From assembly GCA_019915135.1 (NCBI GenBank), contig JAHLMK010000019.1, positions 558,001 through 622,000 on the forward strand: a stretch of DNA of 64,000 bases, given 5' to 3'. The number at the start of each line of letters is the position of its first letter. Position 1 is the first letter of the stretch. Shown piece by piece: positions 9,292 through 20,079 of the stretch. A model generated the notes under the pieces. That model saw only the letters and a program-made list of their open reading frames with translations, had not been told where the DNA came from and ran no database searches. The translations under genes and the position numbers were made by a program. The stretch is from Strobilurus pachycystidiatus. Its lineage: Eukaryota > Basidiomycota > Agaricomycetes > Agaricales > Physalacriaceae.

Positions 9292-10957
9292 TGTGCAAGT
9301 TCGGAATAGACCTCTGAAAAGAAGCTATCGTCTAACCACACTATCAATCCTTATCACAACTAGTACTCCTTGTAAGGGAGCTGGGGTGCACAAAGGTTCG
9401 AGAGAACAAGGTGCTTTTGGGTAATGGAGAAATAGAGATGTATTCCGAATCGCTGTAGTTAAACTACGAGTTGTTTTTGGGGGTGTAGGGATTCTGATCG
9501 AAATGACACAAGAAAACCTTGAAGTCGTAGGCCGAACCTCTTGACGTATGAAGACCTTAAACAGCGCGAGGCAATGTAGCTTCTACCTATCAAGTGCTCT
9601 GGTGTACAAGGACTTTGTCTTGGAATCGTCAGGCCGCTACCGCAGGTTTTACGCCACTGGACTGCTAACGATAAGGACTCCTTCTTGCACTTAAACCAAA
9701 CTTCTAGTGTCTTGCACCGGGACCAAAGGTTCCGAAAGGTGTCTCAGACGTTGACAACACTCGTTCAAACTCGACTTATTCCTCAAAGGGAAGTACTTCA
9801 CGAAAGAGCGTGAGTGCAGGGCAGAACCACTTGCAAACCGGCCTTCTTGCGAATACAAGGTTCTAACACCAAGTAGATTCGTTGGTACTTGACTTGGTAC
9901 GTCGGAATAAGGTTCTTTCGAGTCTTTCAAGGAGTTTGGCAACACCTGATGTCTTTAAATCTTGGAAAGGTCTTTGGGGTCTTTGGGTACTTTGCAGAAA
10001 TGAGTCGAAACTCGAGATAGATTCACTACAACGGCTGCGTCTGACTAGCGGCTACTGGAGGGGGCTCTAAGCTACCGAAATATGGGTCCTTTGGGCCCTT
10101 TTATACTACTGGTGGGTTCCTACTGAGTAAGCATCTATTCTAGGATCGGATACATCGGACTTTCGAGTCATACAAGTGCTGGATTCTTATTGGCTATCCC
10201 TGGTCGAAACAACTGCGGACAGGCCGCTTGGTCCTTTAGCCATATACGCCACCTTGGCGGTATGGTACAATCCTTGTGCCCAGGAGATCAAGGTCCGATA
10301 AGGACTTCGATCCTTAGGTATCTTTATGTTGCAAGGTCCTACGGACACCTGCTTTCTTGTGGATAGGTTGGATGGAGATCGTTAAGAACGTCCTTTCGAG
10401 CGCAGACACTACAGGGGAGTGCTTTCTTAAAGTGGTAATACACCCTGCTTTCGGGGTGGTCCTTGATCGTGGATCATGATCGATCGGCATAGCGGAAGGC
10501 GTCGGTTCGGAGTCCTTGACAGCTCCGAAGATTGTTTCCCCAAAAGGGTTGTGACGTCCTTGAACTATTTCGGGACCTTCCAGGTCTTTGGGTTGAGGTG
10601 CGCAGGTCTCGGGTCGCTCGGACTGAACCGCCTGGAGACCTTTGGACCCTCCTTGGGTGCGAATGGTTATAGCACATCGTCTGTAGTACAAGGTACACGC
10701 AAAGGTACGGGATCTTGAAAGGGATCCAACGCGCGGATAAGGATATTCGGATGAAGGTGATCGAAGGTTTCGATCGCGCCTGTCCTAAAGGACTTGTTAA
10801 GGCGCCTGGACCTTGTCCTGGAGGCTTGCCCGCGTCAAGGCAGTAACTCCTGCGTGCTCTATCCTAAGTACTTGACTGGAGGTTCCTAAGGTCTTTGGGC
10901 TGTTCAGGAATCGCAAAATTCCCCGTTTCTAGTACTGGAATAGTACCCTGCGTATCA
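9292..10957 (-). repeat. 5' LTR of gypsy copy A (1666 bp)
   Basis: Ends were fixed by comparison with the LTR of copy B: similarity starts exactly at TGATACGC and ends at TTGCACA in both, with unrelated sequence outside. Short ORFs inside (for example 9691-9945 and 10314-10691) recur in copy B only because the LTR recurs; they are not treated as genes. Confidence 0.9.
10097..10105 (-). promoter_or_regulatory. TATA box of gypsy A LTR promoter
   Basis: TATAAAAGG in the middle of the LTR, followed by a GC-rich segment. It is conserved in copy B at 19266-19274. Confidence 0.55.
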
Positions 10958-10989
10958 GCGCGACACCAGGAGACGGGGTCTCCTGGGTG

Positions 10990-12178
10990 TTCACTCTCTG
11001 GGCGATACGGAGGAGCATCCGTCGAGGTCCTCCGCGATCCCTCCCAAGCGACTGGACGGACGCGTCCCGGAGATATGCATGTTGTGCCCGCAGGAAAGCC
11101 ACGGTTGGAGCGTAGAGGCGCGCCATCGTGAGCGAGTCCTTGTCACGGCGGGATCAGGTCGTAACAATGGGAAGAAACGGGATGCACGCGTCGGTGCGCT
11201 GATACTGAGCAGAACAGAATATGATACCCCCTCGGAGGACTTGAACCTCCCGAGGCTCCAGTTGCAGGGGGTGTGGGTGGGGACCATGGTTGAATAAAGA
11301 AAATGGCAGCGTGCGTGCGGAAAAGCGGGCGGCCATAAGCCGATCCGAACCTTCCAGATGTCTGATCCCTGTACGAGATGTCGCCGGGGGGTGTGCATTG
11401 CGAGGCGTCGTTGTTGGTCGTTGAAATCAGAATGATTGGAGGGGGGCGGGTGGGGGTGCGCTTCTGCAGATCCGTGATTGCTGTCGATGTCGAGTCCGTC
11501 GTCGTGATTGTCCAGGCGTGCCGTCGCCATCGTTCGGTCGAAGGAGGGGTTCCAGAGACAATGTAAAGCTTACCTGCCTGTCAGAATCCCATAGGTATTC
11601 CGCCAGGCCCGTACCATCCTCCGCGCCCGGGTAGTCGCATCCGCGGCGCTCACAATCATCCCCAAATTTCCGTCGTCGTTGCCGGCGTCGTCCAGAATCG
11701 TAGATGCCTCATCCTGAGGGCTTACACGATTGCCTGCGTCTTCGAAGGACGGCTGACGCGAGCAATTGAAGTTGAACGTCATCCACGCCAGTTGTGAGGC
11801 GTGGAGACGGCGCCGGCGTCCAAGATGTCCAGGATTCAACAGAGGGGAGTGGTGAGAGGGCCCCAGAAGAGTGTGGGGGCTGGATGGTTCGTTCTCGCCG
11901 TCCTGCTGTGGTGGCAGGAGGCAAGGAGCGAGCTCGATCGTTGCTCGGACGATCGGACCGATGATTCCGATCGTCGAGCTGGTCGACGTCGACGCGTATT
12001 GTACGCGTTCGACTTGCTCCGACGGCCCAAATTTTGCACAAGGTGGTCTGTGATTATACAATCTGTCATCCACAAGGAATTCAAAGAACTTCAATTGATG
12101 CAAGGGACTCTTGTTGAGTGTTTGAGTGGTCACCGTGCAGTCTGTCCTTGGCAATGAGCGCGACGGCGGTGCTAACAA
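10990..12178 (-). CDS. Hypothetical gene remnant beside gypsy A
   Basis: The minus strand has stretches that read like coding sequence: an ATG at 11782 opening a polar segment that ends at a GTAAGC donor near 11570, then a second His/Asp/Asn-rich stretch around 11530-11350. No domain is recognised, and the exon chain cannot be closed with confidence. If it was a gene, its 3' end is cut by the gypsy LTR boundary at 10957. Low certainty; it may be non-coding. Confidence 0.22.
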
Positions 12179-12719
12179 AAATTTGAAAATATGAGAACAT
12201 GAGGCGTCTTACAGTGGTGCCCACTAGACATCTACAAATTTCCATGTCAGTCCGAGTTGTGTGGCAGATGTTAAATTCTGTCTTACCATCGAACAATGCA
12301 TTGAACAGATGTATTGCGAACATGTATACAATGTTGTGCTTACCAGGTACAGATTTCAGACAATCTTTACCAGCGGTTTCGTTTACAATCCTATGCAGTC
12401 TCTGCTGGATTTTATTTGCCCCGCCTTCGTCGTTCGGTCGCTACGACGTCTTGAACGACGGCCGGAGATTCGGTCCGAACGATCCGCACAGCGATCGAAC
12501 AGCGATCGAACGCTGTTCGGAGTCGTTCTGTCTCATTCCACCCACCACCACATCACGACGACTCGCTGCCCGGCCCCCAAATGTCGGCACACTCGACGCA
12601 CTGCCTGTCAGCGCTGTCTCCTGACGTTTGGAGCTCGCAGACCCCGGGATACGACCAGGATACCGACAACCGCGTAAGCCCCAAACGGCGGGCAGCAGCT
12701 CGCAAAACATGGCGCCGCC

Positions 12720-13190
12720 GACTTCTAGAGTCAACGCCAAGCAGCGCCTGCCCCGTCGCAACCCCGGCGTGGGCTTTGCAAGGACGGCGGCGGAGGGATC
12801 CGGCACTGCTCGTCTGCTGGCGAGCAGCGTATACAGGTGCAGTTTTTTTTCTTCACTCGAGGCGCCGTCGACCTGGCAAGTAGACGTCAAGCAGCGCCAG
12901 CCACATTGCAAGCCCACGAGAGGGCCCTGCATGGACGGTGGCCGACGGACGCAGCGTTGCTCATCTGCTCGCGAGCAGCGCACGCGGGGGCGTTTTCTGT
13001 TGCGATTCGTCATTCACTCGACGGTGCTCTGGGCGTAACGAGTCGGCGCCAAGCATTTCCGAACCCGTCGCAACCCCGGAATTGGGCTCTGCATGGACGG
13101 TGGCCGACGAATGCGGCACTGCCCGTCTGCTCGCGTGCGGCGCCACGCTCAATCATTTCTTTTTTTTTCATTCACTTGTTTGCAGCTTCT
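12720..13190 (+). repeat. Three diverged ~160-bp tandem repeats
   Basis: Three successive units share, in order, a CAAGCAGCGCC-like start, a GGGCTYTGCAWGGACGG core, a CTGCTCGCGAGCAGCG palindromic segment and a T-rich end leading to TCACTCG. Units begin near 12720, 12875 and 13030. A weaker partial unit may precede them. Frames over it are short and overlap on both strands, so I call no gene. Confidence 0.6.
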
Positions 13191-13499
13191 GCTGCCCCAG
13201 TTTGCACTACTGATCCTTTCCTAGGTCTCACGTCGTGGTCAATCCCTGGCCGGGACATTGGCGTGCCGGTACCTCCTTCAACTCCTGCTCCCCCTCCACC
13301 CTCCTAGCCTACGCAGGCACGCTCTTATAGCCCAGTACGCGATGGTCCGCCCTTGGACCAGCGGAAGAGCCGGGACGAGCATGTAGCGGGGCTAGGGGCG
13401 CGTTGCGAGGCGACGAGGCGACGGAACGACGGCGAGCGAGGAACGACAAGGACGACGGCATGGCCAGCACCCACACCGACGATCACGATTGTGGACGGC

Positions 13500-14424
13500 G
13501 CGGTCGGCAACGATGTGGGCGGCCGGCGTGTCAGACCCTTCCCTACCCACCTCCTCTCATCCTTCCACCCACCCTTCCATCATGTCCTCCCCTACATATT
13601 TCCCAAGACACCCCACTTCCTGGCCTCCCTCGCTGCTTTTCTCTCCACCCTCCTCCCTCCCTTTCCTCCTTCCCATATCCACCCTCCCTCTTATCACCGA
13701 GGGGGAGGGTTCATTTCATGCCGGGTTGATGCCCCGCGCACATTTGTGTGCGGGCGCTCGTCCTGCATGATCAAACGGTGCACGCGCCGCGGGTTACTTT
13801 TATGGTGTGGGATATTGTTGCGGCCGGGGATCTCAGGGATCGGGTACATCCGATTGCATCCCCCGCATCCAACAATTCTGCTGCTTCAATCCACATTCTT
13901 TCTCTCTACATACTCTCCTATCTACTGTAGTCTACTATGTACCTAGATATAAAGCTCACGATGGCCGCCAGGGCGAGCAATGCAGGCGGAACCAAAGAAT
14001 TGCCTAATTTGGAACGTCATCCAAACCGCACCCGCCCAATCCAATGAACGCCACACTCCAATTGCCCCGCTCAACTGCTAGAATAATATTGGACCCTACT
14101 AGGTTTGTGCGCCTGCTTACGCGCCCCCATCCCGCTCAAAAATGAGGGAGCTACAGCCCGCCCAATTAATTGATGCCCAATTTTGAGCCTCCTTCCCAAA
14201 AGGGAATTCACACGCCCCCGCTCCCGCCAAACAGCGAGCGCACACATCTATTCCCGCCATATGACAGTGAGCACAGCTAGTGCATTCACCATCCCACCCG
14301 CCCCCTAGAGCGAGGTGACATTGGGTGACATTTTTTTTGGCTGGAGCCCTTTTGGGCTCAATAATGTATTGAGAAACTCAGCCCAATGGGCTGATTTGAT
14401 ACATTAATGGGGTGCCCACAGGTG
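13500..14424. other. Gene-free spacer with pyrimidine-rich tract
   Basis: 13530-13700 is almost pure C/T (ccacctcctc-type runs). From 13700 to 14424 I see no coding signal. A small hairpin (ggagccc...gggctc) lies near 14343-14360, close to the broken left end of gypsy copy B. Confidence 0.5.
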
Positions 14425-16345
14425 TACTTTGCAAAGTTTATGTCTCTGACATTGAACGAAAGAGAGGCAAGGTACTCGCAAGCCAAGCGAGAACTATTTG
14501 GGCTCTTCAGAGCTCTGTCCGCGTGCAAGTACTACCTTCTAGGGTGTAGAAAACTAGAAATTGAAGTAGATGCAAAATACATCAAGGGCATGTTATCAAA
14601 CGTGGACTCCTTAGCGAACGCAAACCTGCAAAGGTGGGCGGAGGAGATCTTGATGTACCACTTCACACTTGTACACGTACCAGGAAAGGTTCATGGCCCG
14701 GATGGCTTAAGTCGCCGTCCAGCTTCAGAGCATGATGTAGTAGTACCCAGACCTCACGTAAACATAGAGGATGACGAGGTCAATACCTTTGAGTACCAGG
14801 AGCCTAAAGGTCTACCTATAGAGGAGCAGCCATTAGACTTTGACACTTTCAGGAATGACATCGACAGTAGGGGAGGCTATTTCCAAGAAATAGTACAGAG
14901 TCCTTTACCAGACCATATAAAGGTTTCTAAAGCGGTAAGGACTGCGGGACTAGTCAACGTTAAGGATATCGAAGGTTGGATGCATATCACGGAGTTCCCA
15001 GAGCTCAATAAGAGCAAAAGGGAACGGTTGTGGGAGACCTATTTGCCCAAACTTCAACCTTACTTACAATCGGAAGATGTACTTGAGGACGAAGACTTGG
15101 AGAAATGGAGCAAAGACTTCTTTGTCCAGCATGAAAGGTTATACCGAACACATTTGGACTCCCACCCCCGTCGAGTGCTACTTCCAAATGAACGAATCCC
15201 GGTTTGTAAAGCTCTACACGACCGGGCAGGACATAAAGGACAATATTCCGTGTTACAACTCATCATGAAGCGATTCTGGTGGCCAGGTATGGAGGTCGAC
15301 ATACGATGGTATGTAAGGACCTGCGTACTATGCCAAAAACGCCAGAAGCGTAACATAAAGGTTGCACCAACAATTACTTTGACTCCAGGTATCTACGAAA
15401 GGGCTTATATAGACACCTTCCGGATGCCTAAGGCAGGAGAGGAATCCATTCAAAAGAAACAACCTTCGAAATGGGCCGGCTTCAATGCTGTGACCGTAGC
15501 AAGGTGTGGATTAACAAGTTGGCCAGAGGCAAGGGCTCTCAAGGAAGAGACCGCCGAGTCACTGGGAGAATGGATCTTCGAGGACATTCTGTGCAGGTGG
15601 GGTTGTATCAAGGAAATTGTAACCGACAATGGGCCAGCAATCAAGAAGGCTTTAGTACATATTGAACAGAAATATGGTATTACAGGTATCTTGATCACGG
15701 CGTACAATAAGCAAGCCAACGGAAAGGTTGAACGAGGACACTGGGATATCCGTCAATCTCTCTTCAAGGTATGCAGGGGTAAACCCGAGCAATGGCCAGA
15801 GTTCCTACATGAGGTCCTTTGGGCAGAGCGCATTACCATAAAGAGAAGTCTAGGTACTTCAGCGTTCCAGGCAGTAACCGGTTGTGAACCAATCATGCCA
15901 ATGGACCTGGAGGAATTGACTTGGCTGGTCGAAGCACCAGGTCGACTGGTCTCCCATTCGGACCTTATTGCCTTCCGAGCTAGGCAGCTCATCAAGCACA
16001 AAGAGGATACTGTCAAGCTAAGGTCAAAGGTCCTTCAAAATAAACAGAAGGCCGCTGCGAAGTTCTTGGAGGACTTCCAGAAAAGTATACCTCGCTACAA
16101 GTTCAAAACTGGTGAATTGGTGCTAGTAAGGATTCAGGAACACTAGGATCGAATCAGAAATGAATGCGAAGTTCAAGGAGAGGTTTATGGGACCTTACGC
16201 GGTAGTAACAAGGACCTCGGCAGGAAACTATGTGGTCTGCGAGTTAGACGGAACGATCTACAAGGACAAGATAGCTCAGTTCCGTGTAATACCGTTTGTG
16301 TCGCAACGAGATCCTATAGACCTTGGAAAACAGTTCTTTGATTGA
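14425..16345 (+). pseudogene. Gypsy pol fragment (RNase H and integrase), frameshifted
   Basis: It matches the C-terminal half of copy A pol almost residue for residue, from RNase H through the GPY module. Near 16135 a 7-base insertion relative to copy A shifts the frame and brings in a stop at 16144-16146. The remaining integrase tail continues in another frame from about 16160 to 16345. Together with the missing 5' half this makes the fragment non-functional. It is useful as the aligned partner for dating copy A against copy B. Confidence 0.93.
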
Positions 16346-16581
16346 TTACACTTCATAAGTAAACCGATCACGAAGACCTTAGATGTCCTTGCAAAAACTA
16401 CGTGACCTTGAGCACCCAGGAATGGACTACAGCTTCAAAAGGAAGCTAAGGTACCATACCAGATGACGGGGACGTCATCAGAAAAGTAAAGAGGGAATAG
16501 AGGGACATCGGTCCATTTATTCAAAGACTATAAATTTTTTTATTTAAGACTTATTCTGTGCCCAGCTGGCTACAATAGTAG

Positions 16582-17194
16582 CTAAGGTAGCTGTGAACTA
16601 AGGATAGAATAAGGAAGCAAGACAAGGCACAAAGCATCAGGGAAGGGGGCGTTAGACGCCTTCTTGCAGCTGCTCACCAAAGGTTGAAGAATATGGGCGA
16701 TGTGGTGCGTTGGTGTCTGAGGGTGAATCCCAAGAAGGTGTACCAGCATCCCTACGTAGAGGCGAAGATTGAAAAAGAACACTGCCATGTCCGTCGACAC
16801 CTTGGAACCATTCGGAAAGGTGCGAAGGTCATGGGCGACGGCCTAAAGAAAACAAAGACAGGATGAAGTCAGGATCAGGAAAAGAACAAAGCGAAGGAGT
16901 ACGCACAAGGACTCTCTCCATGATCTTGTCAACATAGCCGGTGATCTCCAGTGCCACGTCGGGATTCGAACACGCCTTCTTGAGGTCCAGACGATGGACC
17001 TTGGGAATGATGAGCGTAAGATGCATGCCGAGGTACATAAGGAAGTCGGGTGTGTTGGCTGGAGGGTCGTAGTCGAGCGCATAAGCGACGAGACCGGCGC
17101 CAAGGTCGCGCGTAGTGATCAGGTCCTTCGCGGACGGAACGTGCGGCGTTGTGGGAAGCAGTTTTGCGATGGGAGTCCAAGTTTTGGGAGCCAT
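16582..17194 (-). CDS. Antisense spliced ORF between pol and 3' LTR of gypsy B
   Basis: It lies on the strand opposite to pol. Exon 1 17194-16907 (96 codons) and exon 2 16842-16582 join in phase 0 across a 64-base intron with GTGCGT donor, CTGAC-type branch and TTTCTTTAG acceptor, giving about 182 residues. It starts MAPKTWTPIAKLLP, with alternating hydrophobic and charged segments and no transmembrane helix or known domain. The last ~20 codons overlap the pol 3' flank shared with copy A, so the true C-terminus may be earlier, for example by a GTGAGC donor at about residue 163. Copy A carries unrelated sequence at this place. No function assigned. Confidence 0.55.
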
Positions 17195-17383
17195 GATAGA
17201 ATAAAGGCAGGAATAAAAGGTCTGAGGACAAGTCCCAGGACCTTTTATAACGGAACGAAGTTAGGCAAAAGAGGGTCCATTGGGCGATAGAAACCAAAAG
17301 GGGACTTCGTCACGACGGCCTGGTACCCAGGATAAAGGTTCTGAACCACCAAGGACTATGTCGCGGACGACATTTCATAAGTC

Positions 17384-17392
17384 AAGGGGAGA
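17384..17392 (+). other. Polypurine tract of gypsy B
   Basis: AAGGGGAGA lies immediately before the LTR start TGATACGC, the expected plus-strand priming site. Confidence 0.65.
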
Positions 17393-18241
17393 TGATACGC
17401 AGGGTACTATTCCAGTACTAGAAACGGGGAATTTTGCGATTCCTGAACAGCCCAAAGACCTTAGGAACCTCCAGTCAAGTACTTAGGATAGAGCACGCAG
17501 GAGTTACTGCCTTGACGCGGGCAAGCCTCCAGGACAAGGTCCAGGTGCCTTAACAAGTCCTTTAGGACAGGCGCGATCGAAACCTTCGATCACCTTCCTC
17601 CGAATATCCTTATCCGCGCGTTGGATCTCTGTCAAGATTCCGTACCTTTGCGTGTACCTTGTACTACAGACTATGTGCTATAACCATTTGCACCCAAGGA
17701 GGGTCCAAAGGTCTCCAGGCGGTTCAGTTCGAGCGACCCAAGACCTGCGCACCTCAACCCAAAGACCTGGAAGGTCCCGAAATAGTTCAAGGACGTCACA
17801 ACCCTTTTGGGGAAACAATCTTCGGAGCTGTCAAGGACTCCGAACCGACGCCTTCCGCTATGCCGATCGATCATGATCCACGATCAAGGACCACCCCAAA
17901 GGCAGGGTGTATTACCACTTTAAGGAAGCACTCCCCTGTAGTGTCTGCGCTCGAAAGGACGTTCTTAACGATCTCCATCCAACCAATCCACAAGAAAGCA
18001 GGTGTCCGTAGGACCTTGCATCATAAAGATACCTAAGGATCGAAGTCCTTATCGGACCTCGATCTCCTGGGCCCAAGGATTATACCATACCGCCAAGGTG
18101 GCGTATATGGCTAAAGGACCAAGCGGCCTGTCCGCAGTTGTTTCGACCAGGGATAGCCAATAAGAACCCAGCATTTGTATGACTCAAATGTCCGATGTAT
18201 CCGATCCTAGAATAGATGCTTACTCAGTAGGAGACCACCAG

Positions 18242-19254
18242 TAGAGACCTTCACGAGTCCAGACTCGAGTAGACTCGGACTCGTGGTCACGAGTACTCAT
18301 AAGCTGAAACTCTGCCCGCAACCCGTGGAAGGACTCGCGCTCAAAAGACTCGAGTCTCACGAGTCGAGTACTCGCGAGTTGAACGAGTACTCGTACATGA
18401 CTCGGGTCACTGTGAGTACCCACGAGTATTCGAGCGAGTACTCGAAACAGACTCGCATGGTCAAACTCATGCACGACAAATCCCCCCGAGCAATTGCGCG
18501 GGGGGCCTCAGCCGGGCATGATTGAGTGATAAGGAAGATGGTGGAGGCAGCAGGGTGGCGAGGGACGTGGAGGGAATGGCGGATGTCCAGGCCATTTGAA
18601 GGCCGTCCGCGTCAGGTCCGCGTGGTCGTTCATCGCGTGCTGCCCTTTCAAGGGGCTTGTGCGTCGTCGTCATCCCGTTGCGGTGTCCGCATTGTCCACT
18701 TCATCGGCGTCCACCCGGTCGTGTGTCCTCGCTCGTCCAGGTGTCATTGTCGGTGCCGTGCTGCCCATGCGAGGGGCTTACGCCTCGCTGGCGTCCCGTT
18801 GCTAGGGCGTCGCGGCCCTAGCAACGGTCCTCGTAAAGTCGTCCTGGCCCTATTGTGGGGCGTGCGAGTGTCGTCCAGGCCGGCTGACAACTTGTCAAGC
18901 TGGCGGGGTTGACGGATCGTCAAACCCCGGTGGTGGTGGTGGAAGAGAGAAGAGTGATCGCAATGCGATCACTCGCGATCAATGCTCTGATCCGGAGCGA
19001 TCAAAATCCATTTTGAGCGTGCATATTTGCACGCTCTACTCACATCTTTCCGAGGTCATTGACCATTGGAATTGTGTACGAGTCTTGACGAGTACTCATG
19101 GCGAGTACTCGTGGTCTGAAGCCTGTGCCCGCGACTCGTCCCGGGACCTGACTCGGCCGGAACCGCGAGTCTTCGGGGATCGAGTCACAGGGGTCCCCGA
19201 AGCGAGTCGAGTCCCGAGTACTCGCAGGACCCCTCAGACTCGTGAAGGTCACTA
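18242..19254. mobile_element. Non-autonomous hAT-like element
   Basis: The empty site is visible in the LTR of copy A. The insertion is flanked by an 8-bp target duplication, ACCACCAG (18234-18241 and 19255-19262). Its ends are inverted repeats of the form TAG(A/T)GACCTTCACGAGTC, fitting the hAT end rule TA-G-N-G. The first and last ~250 bases are packed with ACTCG/CGAGT motifs in both orientations, as expected of subterminal transposase-binding repeats. No transposase-like frame is present, so it must depend on an element elsewhere. Confidence 0.87.
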
Positions 19255-19265
19255 ACCACCAGTAG

Positions 19266-19274
19266 TATAAAAGG
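19266..19274 (+). promoter_or_regulatory. TATA box of gypsy B LTR
   Basis: TATAAAAGG, identical to copy A. The hAT-like insertion and its target duplication end 3 bases upstream, so sequence upstream of the TATA box has been displaced by about 1 kb. Confidence 0.55.
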
Positions 19275-20079
19275 GCCCAAAGGACCCATATTTCGGTAGC
19301 TTAGAGCCCCCTCCAGTAGCCGCTAGTCAGACGCAGCCGTTGTAGTGAATCTATCTCGAGTTTCGACTCATTTCTGCAAAGTACCCAAAGACCCCAAAGA
19401 CCTTTCCAAGATTTAAAGACATCAGGTGTTGCCAAACTCCTTGAAAGACTCGAAAGAACCTTATTCCGACGTACCAAGTCAAGTACCAACAAATCTACTT
19501 GGTGTTAGAACCTTGTATTCGCAAGAAGGCCGGTTTGCAAGTGGTTCTGCCCTGCACTCACGCTCTTTCGTGAAGTACTTCCCTTTGAGGAATAAGTCGA
19601 GTTTGAACGAGTGTTGTCAACGTCTGAGACACCTTTCGGAACCTTTGGTCCCGGTGCAAGACACTAGAAGTTTGGTTTAAGTGCAAGAAGGAGTCCTTAT
19701 CGTTAGCAGTCCAGTGGCGTAAAACCTGCGGTAGCGGCCTGACGATTCCAAGACAAATTCCTTGTACACCAGAGCACTTGATAGGTAGAAGCTACATTGC
19801 CTCGCGCTGTTTAAGGTCTTCATACGTCAAGAGGTTCGGCCTACGACTTCAAGGTTTTCTTGTGTCATTTCGATCAGAATCCCTACACCCCCAAAAACAA
19901 CTCGTAGTTTAACTACAGCGATCCGGAATACATCTCTATTTCTCCATTACCCAAAAGCACCTTGTTCTCTCGAACCTTTGTGCACCCCAGCTCCCTTACA
20001 AGGAGTACTAGTTGTGATAAGGATTGATAGTGTGGTTAGACGATAGCTTCTTTTCAGAGGTCTATTCCGAACTTGCACA

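Larger units (their letters stand above)
1..10957 (-). mobile_element. Ty3/gypsy LTR retrotransposon, copy A (3' end outside window)
   Basis: Reads on the minus strand as 5' LTR (9292-10957), a primer-binding-site candidate, gag (zinc knuckle), aspartic protease, pol (RT, RNase H, integrase) and a further ORF after pol. The order RT-RNaseH-integrase places it in Ty3/gypsy. All gag, protease and pol frames are open, so the copy looks young. The LTR begins TGATACGC and ends TTGCACA, the expected TG...CA. The 5 bases outside the 5' LTR are gcgcg (plus strand 10958-10962); the matching target duplication lies beyond the left edge. A second, truncated copy (B) lies at 14425-20079 in the opposite orientation. 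Confidence 0.93.
14425..20079 (+). mobile_element. Ty3/gypsy copy B, 5'-truncated, with 3' LTR
   Basis: Same family as copy A in the opposite orientation. Homology starts abruptly at TACTTTGC inside RNase H, so the 5' LTR, gag, protease and RT are missing. The 3' LTR (17393-20079) is complete and carries a later insertion. Its right end abuts the integrase-coding region of a copia element, which it therefore interrupted. The 5 bases after it are tcaac; the partner duplication is lost with the truncated left side. Confidence 0.9.
17393..20079 (+). repeat. 3' LTR of gypsy copy B with internal insertion
   Basis: It corresponds base by base to the LTR of copy A, apart from a 1013-bp insertion at 18242-19254 and its 8-bp duplicated target. 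Without these it matches the 1.67 kb of copy A. Confidence 0.9.

Noticed and set aside
9691..10691. ORFs in the gypsy LTR, repeated in copy B
   Set aside because: Conserved only because the LTR is duplicated; overlapping frames on both strands and no protein-like composition.
11225..11285. tRNA-like T-arm on the minus strand
   Set aside because: 11234-11250 forms a perfect 5-bp T-stem with a TTCAAGT loop, but no matching acceptor, D-arm or anticodon stem lies upstream. At most a tRNA fragment.
18526..18912. 128-codon ORF inside the hAT-like element
   Set aside because: Arg/Trp-rich sequence unlike transposase; other frames over the same bases are equally open. Treated as non-coding.
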